A DNA stretch of 5,322 bases from Clostridiales bacterium (GTDB lineage Bacteria; Bacillota; Clostridia; Tissierellales; Sedimentibacteraceae), in assembly GCA_003457065.1 (NCBI GenBank), contig DMJQ01000052.1:7968-13289 (forward strand). Reading direction: 5' to 3'. Every line of letters begins with the position of its first letter. Positions within the stretch are counted from its first letter, which is position 1. The translations under genes were made by a program, and so were the position numbers. This document shows positions 1 to 5,322 of the stretch, piece by piece. Under the pieces are notes generated by a model, which searched no databases, was not told the origin of the DNA, and saw only the letters and a program-made list of their open reading frames with translations.

Positions 1-150
1 ATTTTCAGATTTCCTGATCAAATGGGACTGACAGCAGATGGAACATGCAACTGTGAATACAAGACAGTACCGGACATTGAGGTAGAAGCAGACAGAAGCG
101 AAAAAATATTTGACGATGAAGCAGTAAAGGCAGTTCTAAACCTAAAATAG
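1..150 (+). CDS. C-terminal fragment of a probable S41-family peptidase (5' end outside window)
   Basis: Frame 1 is open from the first base to the TAG at 148-150 and gives 49 residues. The tail has the layout seen at the end of S41 (C-terminal processing / tail-specific protease) catalytic domains: a short strand ending in a DG turn (TADGTCN, residues 11-17), then a PDIEVE motif (24-29), then an acidic stretch and a closing helix (DDEAVKAVLNL). In the family, the 'PD-hydrophobic-x-V' motif followed by 'D..l..Al..l' closes the domain. The catalytic Ser/Lys and any PDZ domain or signal peptide would lie upstream and cannot be checked. The three nearby residues C16, C18 and the DG turn are not diagnostic. 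The gene converges on the MutS-like gene with only 13 bp between stop codons and no obvious terminator there. The reading frame is solid; the family call is moderate because only the tail is visible. Confidence 0.55.
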   Translation: MFRFPDQMGLTADGTCNCEYKTVPDIEVEADRSEKIFDDEAVKAVLNLK

Positions 151-163
151 CCGGAAAATAATC

Positions 164-1813
164 TCACCATTCATTTGATTTAATAAAATTATCTACCATA
201 GTTTCGGCATCTTCGACTATCTGGCTGTCAAAATTCATGTAATACAGCAATTTGATGGCATTTCTGGTCTGTGACGGACCCTGCTTGAGTTTGTAATCAA
301 ATTGTATTCCGTCATCTGAAATTTGTTCGCAGAAATGATAGTTATCATACTCAGCTTTTAATATATTTGTCAGCTCAATATCGTGAGAAGCTGTTATGCA
401 AAGGCAGTCTTTGCTATGCAGATATTTAAGTACAGATGACGAGGCGGCAATACGTTCAATCGTATTTGTTCCCTTTAATATTTCGTCTACAAAACATGTG
501 CATGGAGTGCTCTGAACAGTATCAAATATTCTCTTTAATGACTTTATTTCTTTTATAAAGTAGCTGTCTCCCTCTGAAATGTTGTCGCGAACTGCCATTG
601 AAGTAATTATTAAAGAATGTCTTAATTTAAAATTACTTGCAGCACAGGTATATATTGTTTGAGCCAAAATGCCGTTGACTGCCAATGCTTTAATAAAGGT
701 GGACTTTCCTGAGGCATTGGAGCCGGTGATGATGCTGTCGTTGTTTATTGTTCCGCTGTTTGATACCGGTGATGAAAGCAGCGGATGATACAGGTTCTCA
801 AAATATACCGAGTTTTCATTATGGAAAACAGGCAGGCAATAAAAGGGCAGACTTTTTCTGAATGAAAGAATGCAAATTGCCATGTCGATTTCTCCCATGC
901 ATTTATACAATGTGTGGAAATTATCAGAATATTTTGAGATCATGCCGATTGCCTTGTTGTAATTTCGGATATCAACAAGAAATATAATTTTTATATATTC
1001 CGCAAAAACAGCCATGTCTGAGAAATCATTCTGTAGGATATTTGATAGTTTTGTTCTCAGAGGTTTAAATATATTGAAGCTTTTTTTCAGCTCATCGAAA
1101 AATGGTGCGGTTTCAAAGCTTTTTAGCTTGCATATTTTATTCAAACACTGCAATATGGATGAAAAGTATCTGATGGCGGAAAGCTCGCTCTCTATTTTTG
1201 CTTTTGTTCCGTAATATACAAAACCGTTTAATATGCCGGAAAGAATTAAACATAAAATACCAACCTGCATGTTAAAGAACGCTGTAATTATACATATTAT
1301 GGGTATAATAGTCAGAATATTGTACAGCATGCTGTACTTCAATGATTTCGTACTTGGCTCAAAAATAAAGGAAGCAATGCCATTGTAGTTATGTTTCCCT
1401 GATTTAGCCAGATCCATCTGCAGTTTAAGCCTGTCGTCAGGATTATTATCTAAAAAGGTAATAAGGCGTTCTCTTTTTAAAAGGATATCTTCATTGTTTT
1501 GTACCTGATGAAGTGTGTCATACATGTATTCTTCACCTACAGATGTAAGGCTGGTGTTGATGCGTTTAAAAACCAGATTCATATCCAGATCATCCCAGGT
1601 AATACTGTCTATTGTTTCAGAATTGCCGAGATGTTTTTTCTTATATCGGTGATAGCTTCCAATGCTTTCAAATTCGCATTTTTTCTGTTCAGGTACTTTG
1701 CCGAAAGAACTTGTGAGCGTTGATTTCAGTTTTATATTTGATTTTATATTTGATATAATCAGCGAAACAGCTATAATAAGTATGATTAAAACATAATATA
1801 GTATAAAATTCAT
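164..1813 (-). CDS. Membrane-anchored MutS-family ATPase (short MutS-like protein)
   Basis: The product is 549 residues, against roughly 850-900 for mismatch-repair MutS. Seen in the sequence: an N-terminal hydrophobic helix (about 4-22), a soluble segment (about 40-155) like the MutS core/lever region, two further hydrophobic helices (about 162-180 and 184-202), a second helical region (205-330), and a MutS domain V ATPase to the end. ATPase motifs are Walker A TGSNASGKST (363-372), a MutS-type Walker B/D-loop FVDEILKGTNT (441-451, acidic pair D443/E444) and the switch histidine in TASHD (H477), where MutS has ATHxxEL. The N-terminal mismatch-binding domain with its Phe-x-Glu wedge is absent, so classical mismatch recognition is unlikely. 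The start ATG at 1811-1813 has an AGAGGA ribosome binding site five bases upstream and puts the membrane helix at the very N-terminus. Such proteins are known in Clostridia as 'MutS-related, membrane' proteins. The ATPase call is firm; the biological role is unknown. Confidence 0.88.
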   Translation of the reverse strand: MNFILYYVLIILIIAVSLIISNIKSNIKLKSTLTSSFGKVPEQKKCEFESIGSYHRYKKKHLGNSETIDSITWDDLDMNLVFKRINTSLTSVGEEYMYDTLHQVQNNEDILLKRERLITFLDNNPDDRLKLQMDLAKSGKHNYNGIASFIFEPSTKSLKYSMLYNILTIIPIICIITAFFNMQVGILCLILSGILNGFVYYGTKAKIESELSAIRYFSSILQCLNKICKLKSFETAPFFDELKKSFNIFKPLRTKLSNILQNDFSDMAVFAEYIKIIFLVDIRNYNKAIGMISKYSDNFHTLYKCMGEIDMAICILSFRKSLPFYCLPVFHNENSVYFENLYHPLLSSPVSNSGTINNDSIITGSNASGKSTFIKALAVNGILAQTIYTCAASNFKLRHSLIITSMAVRDNISEGDSYFIKEIKSLKRIFDTVQSTPCTCFVDEILKGTNTIERIAASSSVLKYLHSKDCLCITASHDIELTNILKAEYDNYHFCEQISDDGIQFDYKLKQGPSQTRNAIKLLYYMNFDSQIVEDAETMVDNFIKSNEW

Positions 1814-1892
1814 TTAGATCCTCTTTTGTCTTTATTTTTGTAACAGAGATTCATAAATAATCAATAGTAAAAGCCAATATTTATGCCGTATT

Positions 1893-1921
1893 ATTATAAT
1901 ACAGTAGCAGAATTATATCAA
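1893..1921 (-). promoter_or_regulatory. Sigma-A-type promoter of the MutS-like gene
   Basis: Read on the minus strand, TTGATA (-35, 1921-1916) is followed by a 17 bp spacer and TATAAT (-10, 1898-1893): 11 of 12 consensus positions with ideal spacing. Transcription would start near 1886 and leave a leader of about 70 bases before the ATG at 1813. No other gene lies between it and the MutS-like gene. The -10 region is part of a symmetric A/T run (TATTATAATA), so a plus-strand TATAAT also exists at 1895-1900, but it has no matching -35. Confidence 0.75.
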
Positions 1922-2086
1922 TCAAAAAACCGGACTTTAAGGTTTCTGACAAAATATTACTTTTTATGTAAAAAGGATTGCCATAAACAAGAACATGTAT
2001 TTAATTGCACACAGCCGATGAAAACGAGAACAGTTTTAGGAGAAATATCCTATTAATTATATTATTAGAGCTTCTGCCTGAAAATT
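1922..2086. other. Divergent spacer between the two promoters, no gene seen
   Basis: This is the middle of the 375 bp gap between the MutS-like gene and trpS. I find no open frame with a ribosome binding site; the ATGs at 1995 and 2018 give only 8 and 12 codons and have no Shine-Dalgarno sequence. It holds three small inverted repeats. AAACC/GGTTT (1927-1931 and 1941-1945) is followed on the minus strand by a T-run. CTTTTT/AAAAAG lies at 1960-1975. TAGGA/TCCTA lies around 2037-2051. None is strong enough to name, and I see no T-box core (AGGGTGGNACCGCG) or other riboswitch consensus. Confidence 0.5.
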
Positions 2087-2115
2087 TTGACAAATAAATT
2101 TGACTGTAGTATAAT
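2087..2115 (+). promoter_or_regulatory. Consensus sigma-A promoter for the trpS operon
   Basis: TTGACA (2087-2092), a 17 bp spacer and TATAAT (2110-2115) match the consensus at all 12 positions. The predicted start is near 2122, giving a leader of about 67 bases. The first in-frame start codon of the trpS reading frame (TTG at 2087) lies inside this -35 box, so a protein starting there would not be encoded on the transcript. Such a strong core promoter in front of a tRNA synthetase gene suggests that control, if any, acts after initiation. Confidence 0.85.
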
Positions 2116-2132
2116 CAAAAATAGACTTTTAC

Positions 2133-2169
2133 GAGCTTTATCGTTCTTATGGGTCGGAAAGCTCTTTTT
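2133..2169 (+). terminator. Terminator-like hairpin in the trpS leader (possible attenuator)
   Basis: GAGCTTT (2133-2139) and AAAGCTC (2158-2164) form a perfect 7 bp inverted repeat around an 18-base loop, directly followed by five T (2165-2169). It begins only about 11 bases after the predicted transcription start and ends 9 bases before the GGAGG of trpS. The stem has only 3 G/C pairs and the loop is large, so it would be a weak terminator; it may also be chance. I see no competing antiterminator arm in the short leader, no T-box core and no Trp-rich leader peptide. Confidence 0.4.
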
Positions 2170-2178
2170 ATATTATAT

Positions 2179-2183
2179 GGAGG
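2179..2183 (+). promoter_or_regulatory. Ribosome binding site that fixes the trpS start
   Basis: GGAGG sits five bases upstream of the ATG at 2189. It decides between that start and the longer in-frame options: TTG at 2087 inside the -35 box, and ATG at 2177, which overlaps this site and has no Shine-Dalgarno of its own. The resulting protein begins MENKKVIFSGMQPSG, as bacterial TrpRS normally does. Confidence 0.9.
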
Positions 2184-2188
2184 TTTTA

Positions 2189-3187
2189 ATGGAGAATAAA
2201 AAAGTAATATTCAGCGGAATGCAGCCGTCAGGATCACTTACTCTGGGCAACTATCTGGGAGCGCTTAAAAACTGGGTAAAGCTGCAAAGCGAATATGATT
2301 GCTATTATTGTGTAGTTGATATGCATGCTATTACAGTGCCTAAAGAACCTAAAGATCTGAGAAAAAACACTCTTGAAGTTCTTGCCAACTATATTGCGGC
2401 AGGACTGGACCCAAAACAGGTTACTTTATTCATACAGTCTCATGTATCGGCACACGCTGAATTAGGCTGGGTATTAAATTGCTTGACATATTTCGGTGAA
2501 CTGGGAAGGATGACGCAGTTTAAGGATAAAACAAAGAGACTCGAAAGCAGTTCTATACCTGCGGGTTTGTTCACATATCCAGTATTGATGGCAGCCGACA
2601 TACTTCTTTACCAGGCTGACCTTGTTCCTGTTGGAGAAGACCAAAGACAGCACCTTGAAATTACAAGGGATATCGCACAAAGGTTTAACAACCGTTATAG
2701 TGAGACATTTAAGGTTCCGGAAGCCTTTATTTCTAAGGACGGAGCAAAAATAATGAGCCTTCAGGACCCTTCAAGCAAAATGTCAAAATCTGATTCTCAT
2801 GAAAATGCATTTATAATTCTTATGGATGATCTGGATACAATAAGAAGAAAATTGAAAAGAGCCGTAACAGATTCCGAAGGTGTCGTAAGATTTAATGACG
2901 ACCAGCCGGGTGTAAAGAACCTGATAAACATTTACTCCAAAATCACAGACAAAACAACTGATGAAATTGTAGCCTCATATGAAGGTAAAGGATATGCGCA
3001 GTTTAAAGATGATTTGGCAGAAGTTATAATCGGTGAGGTGAGACCTATTCAGGAAAGAATAGATTACTTGCTTAAAAACAAGGATTATTTGCAGGAAATT
3101 TATTCATACGGAGCTGAAAAGGCTGAAGCAGCCGCACGAAAGACTCTCAGAAAGGTTTATAAAAAGGTTGGTTTTATACCAAAATAG
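2189..3187 (+). CDS. trpS: Tryptophanyl-tRNA synthetase (TrpRS, class Ic)
   Basis: The product attaches tryptophan to tRNA-Trp through a tryptophanyl-adenylate, in the cytoplasm, normally as a homodimer. From the ATG at 2189 it has 332 residues, the usual bacterial TrpRS length. Seen in the sequence: the HIGH-equivalent signature PSGSLTLGN (13-21) in the Rossmann fold, the conserved MAADILLYQADLVPVGEDQ block (134-152), and the class I KMSKS loop (197-201). The Asp of MAAD (D137) corresponds to the residue that reads the indole nitrogen in the Geobacillus stearothermophilus enzyme. The C-terminal helical anticodon-binding region follows (about 205-332). No motif is missing and the frame is intact. 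The protein has only two Trp (W29, W94). A consensus promoter and a possible leader hairpin precede it; the amidohydrolase gene follows 34 bp downstream and is probably co-transcribed. Identification is secure. Confidence 0.98.
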   Translation: MENKKVIFSGMQPSGSLTLGNYLGALKNWVKLQSEYDCYYCVVDMHAITVPKEPKDLRKNTLEVLANYIAAGLDPKQVTLFIQSHVSAHAELGWVLNCLTYFGELGRMTQFKDKTKRLESSSIPAGLFTYPVLMAADILLYQADLVPVGEDQRQHLEITRDIAQRFNNRYSETFKVPEAFISKDGAKIMSLQDPSSKMSKSDSHENAFIILMDDLDTIRRKLKRAVTDSEGVVRFNDDQPGVKNLINIYSKITDKTTDEIVASYEGKGYAQFKDDLAEVIIGEVRPIQERIDYLLKNKDYLQEIYSYGAEKAEAAARKTLRKVYKKVGFIPK

Positions 3188-3221
3188 AATTAATTAAATA
3201 TTCGTTTCATGTGGAGGAGAT

Positions 3222-4394
3222 ATGATAGTAATTAAGAATGGCTTTATTAAAACCATGGCCGGCGACGATATAGCGAACGGGCAGGTAATCATTGAAGAAG
3301 GAAAAATTAAAGCTGTAGGAAAAGATCTGGAAATACCCGAAGATGCGGAAGTTATTGATGCGGAAGGCTGCTTGGTAACACCTGGATTGATCGACTGCCA
3401 CTGTCACATAGGCATGTGGGAAGAAGGCATCGGATTCGAAGGTGAAGACGGAAACGAAGACACTGAGCCCATAACACCTCAATTAAGAGCAATAGATGCA
3501 ATTAACCCTATGGATCAAAGTTTCGTGGATGCGATTGAAGGCGGTGTTACCTCAGCGGTAACAGGACCTGGGAGTGCAAATGTAATAGGCGGAACATTCC
3601 TTGCAATGAAGACTTACGGCAGGAGAGTTGATGACATGGTCATTAAAGATCCTGTTGCAATGAAAATTGCTTTCGGTGAAAACCCGAAAAGAGTTTATGA
3701 CGAACAGCATAAGTCTCCTGTTACAAGAATGGCAATTGCCGCATTGCTTAGAGAAACATTATTTGAAGCAAAGCAGTACAAAGAGGATTTGGAAGCATCA
3801 AAGGACGATCCAGACAAAAAACCTGATTTTGACATGAAACTTGAAGCGTTGCTGCCTGTAATGAGAAAAGAGATTCCTTTGAAGGCTCACGCGCACAGAG
3901 CTGATGACATTTTCACGGCACTGAGAATTGCTAAGGAATTTGATTTGGATATTACTCTGGATCACTGCACGGAAGGGCATCTGATTGTTGATGAATTAAA
4001 AAAAGCAGGAAAGCCTTGTTTGATAGGTCCTACTTTTGGCTCACGCTCTAAGTATGAACTTAAAAACAAAAGCTTTGAAACGCCCAAAATTTTATTTGAT
4101 GCGGGTATAAAAATTGCGATAATAACCGATTCTAATGTTATACCGATTCAACACATAGGTATGTGTGCAGGAATGGCTGTAAAGGCCGGACTGCCTGAAA
4201 ATGAAGCATGGAAAGCAATAACTGTTAATCCTGCAGAAATCGCAGGAATTTCAGACAGAGTCGGAAGCATTGAGACCGGTAAGGATGCGGATATAGCTAT
4301 ATTCAAAGGAAATCCGCTGTTAGACGTAGATTATGAAACAGCAATGACAATCATAGACGGTAAAGTCGTATACAGAAACGATAAAGTAATGTAA
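3222..4394 (+). CDS. Metal-dependent amidohydrolase, imidazolonepropionase-like (HutI/COG1228 type)
   Basis: This is a 390-residue cytoplasmic amidohydrolase-superfamily enzyme, full length, with no signal peptide. The N-terminal beta-sandwich carries the usual 'IKNGFIKT...GKIKAVG' pattern and runs into TPGLIDCHCHIG (53-64), whose H60 and H62 are the HxH metal ligands at the end of barrel strand 1. Other likely centre residues are H223/H225 (KAHAHRADD), H248 (TLDHCTEGH, 245-253) and the catalytic Asp D303 (ITDSNV). The C-terminal end closes the sandwich with GSIETGKDADIAIFKGNPL, standard for the family. GGVTSAVTGPGSANVIGG (107-124) is typical of this HutI-related subgroup. No hut genes surround it, so histidine degradation is not supported, and the substrate is unknown (a cyclic amide or a dipeptide-like compound is possible). 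GGAGG at 3213-3217, four bases before the ATG, sets the start. It lies 34 bp after trpS with no terminator between them. Confidence 0.9.
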   Translation: MIVIKNGFIKTMAGDDIANGQVIIEEGKIKAVGKDLEIPEDAEVIDAEGCLVTPGLIDCHCHIGMWEEGIGFEGEDGNEDTEPITPQLRAIDAINPMDQSFVDAIEGGVTSAVTGPGSANVIGGTFLAMKTYGRRVDDMVIKDPVAMKIAFGENPKRVYDEQHKSPVTRMAIAALLRETLFEAKQYKEDLEASKDDPDKKPDFDMKLEALLPVMRKEIPLKAHAHRADDIFTALRIAKEFDLDITLDHCTEGHLIVDELKKAGKPCLIGPTFGSRSKYELKNKSFETPKILFDAGIKIAIITDSNVIPIQHIGMCAGMAVKAGLPENEAWKAITVNPAEIAGISDRVGSIETGKDADIAIFKGNPLLDVDYETAMTIIDGKVVYRNDKVM

Positions 4395-4439
4395 AACAGC
4401 ACAGCTTAATAATTCTTATCTGTAATTGCATGCCTCATC

Positions 4440-4505
4440 TGTCATTATGTTGAAGCCGGAATCTCACATTTAAGATTTGAGATCTTCGGTTACCTCGGGA
4501 TGACA
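4440..4505. repeat. Imperfect palindromic intergenic element (TGTCAT...ATGACA)
   Basis: The 66 bp unit begins TGTCAT (4440-4445) and ends ATGACA (4500-4505). The inner arms ATCTCA (4461-4466) and TGAGAT (4478-4483) are also complementary around an 11-base loop. Between inner and outer arms the halves are related but diverged (GCCGGA against TCTTCGGT, for example). The right half, reading TCTTCGGTTACCTCGGGATGACA in blocks, resembles the dispersed palindromic repeats common in intergenic DNA of many bacteria. Only one copy is in this window, so its repeated nature is inferred by resemblance. Confidence 0.5.
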
Positions 4506-4522
4506 TTTGCCGGCTTGCAAAT
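4450..4522 (+). other. Structured 3' region: alternative stems overlapping the palindromic element
   Basis: TTGAAGCCGG (4450-4459) is complementary to CCGGCTTGCAA (4510-4520) over ten pairs with one bulged base at 4517. This stem would enclose the ATCTCA/TGAGAT hairpin. It competes with the TGTCAT/ATGACA pairing of the palindrome and with a local hairpin ATTTGC (4505-4510) / GCAAAT (4517-4522) with a six-base loop. If transcribed, this lies in the 3' untranslated region of the trpS-amidohydrolase mRNA, just before the terminator. No T-run follows, so it is not itself a terminator. The pairing is visible directly; function is unknown. Confidence 0.45.
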
Positions 4523-4530
4523 AGCTTGAG

Positions 4531-4562
4531 GGACGCTTAATCTTATGCGTCCTATTTTGTTT
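4531..4562 (+). terminator. Intrinsic terminator of the trpS-amidohydrolase operon
   Basis: GGACGC (4531-4536) and GCGTCC (4547-4552) form a perfect 6 bp, five-G/C stem around a ten-base loop. An extra G-T pair is possible at the base (4530/4553). The tail TATTTTGTTT (4553-4562) is T-rich on the plus strand only, so termination is in the direction of the trpS operon. It leaves a 3' untranslated region of about 165 bases after the amidohydrolase stop. Confidence 0.75.
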
Positions 4563-4605
4563 CCGGTGATTCTTATATTTTAAATAAACTTAAAAAGTTG
4601 TAGAG

Positions 4606-4611
4606 TATAAT
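4606..4611 (+). promoter_or_regulatory. Probable -10 box of the typA-like gene promoter
   Basis: A perfect TATAAT lies 68 bp upstream of the ATG, just after the upstream terminator, and would give a start near 4618 and a leader of about 61 bases. No good -35 box is found at 16-18 bp spacing (AATAAA at 4583-4588 is the 17 bp position), and there is no TG extension. The call therefore rests on the -10 box and its position. A minus-strand TATTAT (4612-4607) overlaps it. Confidence 0.5.
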
Positions 4612-4678
4612 AAAAAAAACTTGCAAAATGTCAACAGAAAGAATAAACTAATCTGTGGAAAAAAAGAGGAAGGTAAAT

Positions 4679-5322
4679 ATGAAGAATAAGATAATAAATA
4701 TAGCAGTTATAGCTCACGTTGATGCAGGAAAGTCCACATTAGTAGATGCCTTTCTGCAACAGAGCGGGGTTTTTAGAGAAAACCAGGAAGTAATGAATCA
4801 GGTAATGGATTCAAATGCTATTGAGCGTGAAAGAGGAATAACAATTTATTCAAAGAACTGCTCAGTAATGCATGGAGATTATAAAATAAACATAGTGGAT
4901 ACACCGGGGCATGCCGACTTCTCATCAGAAGTTGAGCGTATCATGAAGACTGTTGATACAGTTATATTGCTCGTTGACTCAATTGAAGGACCGATGCCTC
5001 AGACAAGATTCGTCCTTCAAAAATCACTTGCCATAGGACTCAAACCGATTTTGTTAATTAATAAAATTGACAAGAAAAACCACAGGGCAGAAGAAGTCGT
5101 AGATATGGTATTTGATTTGTTTGTGGAGCTTAATGCCACAGAAGAACAATTGGATTTTCCAATACTGTACGGTGTTGCAAAACAAGGCATTGTTCAGTAT
5201 GAGCTTGATGAACCGAACGATAACATTAATCCGTTGTTTGAAACGATCGTCAACCATGTGCAGCCATATCCGGACAGAGATGATGAAGATTTGCAGATGC
5301 AGATATCCTCTCTCGCATACGA
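4679..5322 (+). CDS. typA: TypA/BipA-like translational GTPase (3' end outside window)
   Basis: TypA/BipA is a ribosome-associated GTPase of the EF-G/LepA class, linked in other bacteria to 50S assembly and to growth in cold or stress. The window holds 214 codons of a family that is usually about 600 residues. The visible part is the G domain: G1 AHVDAGKST (12-20), G2 RGIT (52-55) in the TypA signature ERERGIT, G3 DTPGH (74-78), G4 NKID (128-131) and a G5-like GVAKQG (165-170). Strong TypA marks are VMDSNxx[18 protein letters not shown] (103-113), [15 protein letters not shown] (137-151), [11 protein letters not shown] (155-165) and the start of domain 2 ([10 protein letters not shown]). It departs from common TypA in having AGKST rather than HGKTT and [11 protein letters not shown] rather than GHADFGGEVER. 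AGGAAGG at 4667-4673, five bases before the ATG, sets the start. It is a separate transcription unit after the terminator. Confidence 0.9.
   Translation, partial: MKNKIINIAVIAHVDAGKSTLVDAFLQQSGVFRENQEVMNQVMDSNAIERERGITIYSKNCSVMHGDYKINIVDTPGHADFSSEVERIMKTVDTVILLVDSIEGPMPQTRFVLQKSLAIGLKPILLINKIDKKNHRAEEVVDMVFDLFVELNATEEQLDFPILYGVAKQGIVQYELDEPNDNINPLFETIVNHVQPYPDRDDEDLQMQISSLAY

Noticed and set aside
1924..1945. Minus-strand hairpin AAACC/GGTTT followed by a T-run, considered as a terminator.
   Set aside because: Only a 5 bp stem with two G/C pairs, and there is no upstream minus-strand gene for it to end; it lies just upstream of the MutS-like promoter.
1960..1975. Symmetric CTTTTTATGTAAAAAG, considered as an operator.
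   Set aside because: It is almost pure A/T, lies more than 100 bp from the trpS promoter, and matches no regulator site I can name.
2149..2199. Small open frame of 16 codons (ATG at 2149) overlapping the trpS start, considered as a leader peptide.
   Set aside because: It has no Trp codon, no Shine-Dalgarno sequence, and its span covers the hairpin arm and the trpS ribosome binding site by chance of frame.
3207..3482. Minus-strand 91-codon frame over the start of the amidohydrolase gene, and similar antisense frames over the MutS-like, trpS and typA-like genes.
   Set aside because: Each lies fully within a well-supported gene on the other strand or in another frame, lacks a ribosome binding site, and gives a composition (Phe/Ser/Ile-rich) typical of antisense translation.
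4418..4446. Two copies of ATCTGT(A/C)ATT 19 bp apart (4418-4427 and 4437-4446).
   Set aside because: Nine of ten matches in a single pair within AT-rich spacer; no third copy, so neither an iteron nor a CRISPR-like array.
4628..4651. Seven-codon upstream frame (ATG at 4628) in the typA-like leader.
   Set aside because: No ribosome binding site ahead of it and no codon bias or known regulatory motif; too short to support.

Overview
The window is 5.3 kb of AT-rich DNA (by eye a little over 60% A+T) from a low-GC Gram-positive bacterium, most likely an anaerobic Bacillota of the class Clostridia. This rests on AGA/ATA-rich codon use, strong GGAGG-type ribosome binding sites, sigma-A promoters close to consensus, and the form of the proteins: a short membrane-anchored MutS-like ATPase and a TypA with the [10 protein letters not shown]-loop. 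I cannot name a genus.

Layout, left to right. (1) Positions 1-150 hold the last 49 codons of a plus-strand gene, probably an S41-family (C-terminal processing) peptidase. (2) It converges, with a 13 bp gap, on a minus-strand gene (164-1813) for a 549-residue membrane-anchored MutS-family ATPase that has its own promoter near 1893-1921. (3) A 375 bp divergent spacer (1814-2188) carries that promoter and, on the other side, a promoter that matches consensus at all 12 positions (2087-2115). A terminator-like hairpin with a T-run follows it, just ahead of the trpS ribosome binding site. (4) trpS (2189-3187, tryptophanyl-tRNA synthetase) and a 390-residue HutI-like amidohydrolase (3222-4394) are 34 bp apart and probably form a two-gene operon. 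(5) The 284 bp spacer 4395-4678 holds a partly palindromic element with two competing pairing schemes, then an intrinsic terminator (4531-4562) and a promoter. (6) The 5' part of a typA/bipA-like translational GTPase gene (from 4679) runs off the right edge.

Most of this is housekeeping: tRNA charging, a ribosome-associated GTPase and a metal-dependent hydrolase. I see no mobile element, CRISPR array, tRNA, rRNA or clear defence system. The points most worth a second look are the possible attenuator in the short trpS leader, the structured element at 4440-4522, the non-canonical MutS-like membrane protein and the non-standard TypA G1/G3 motifs. None of these amounts to a demonstrated new system.
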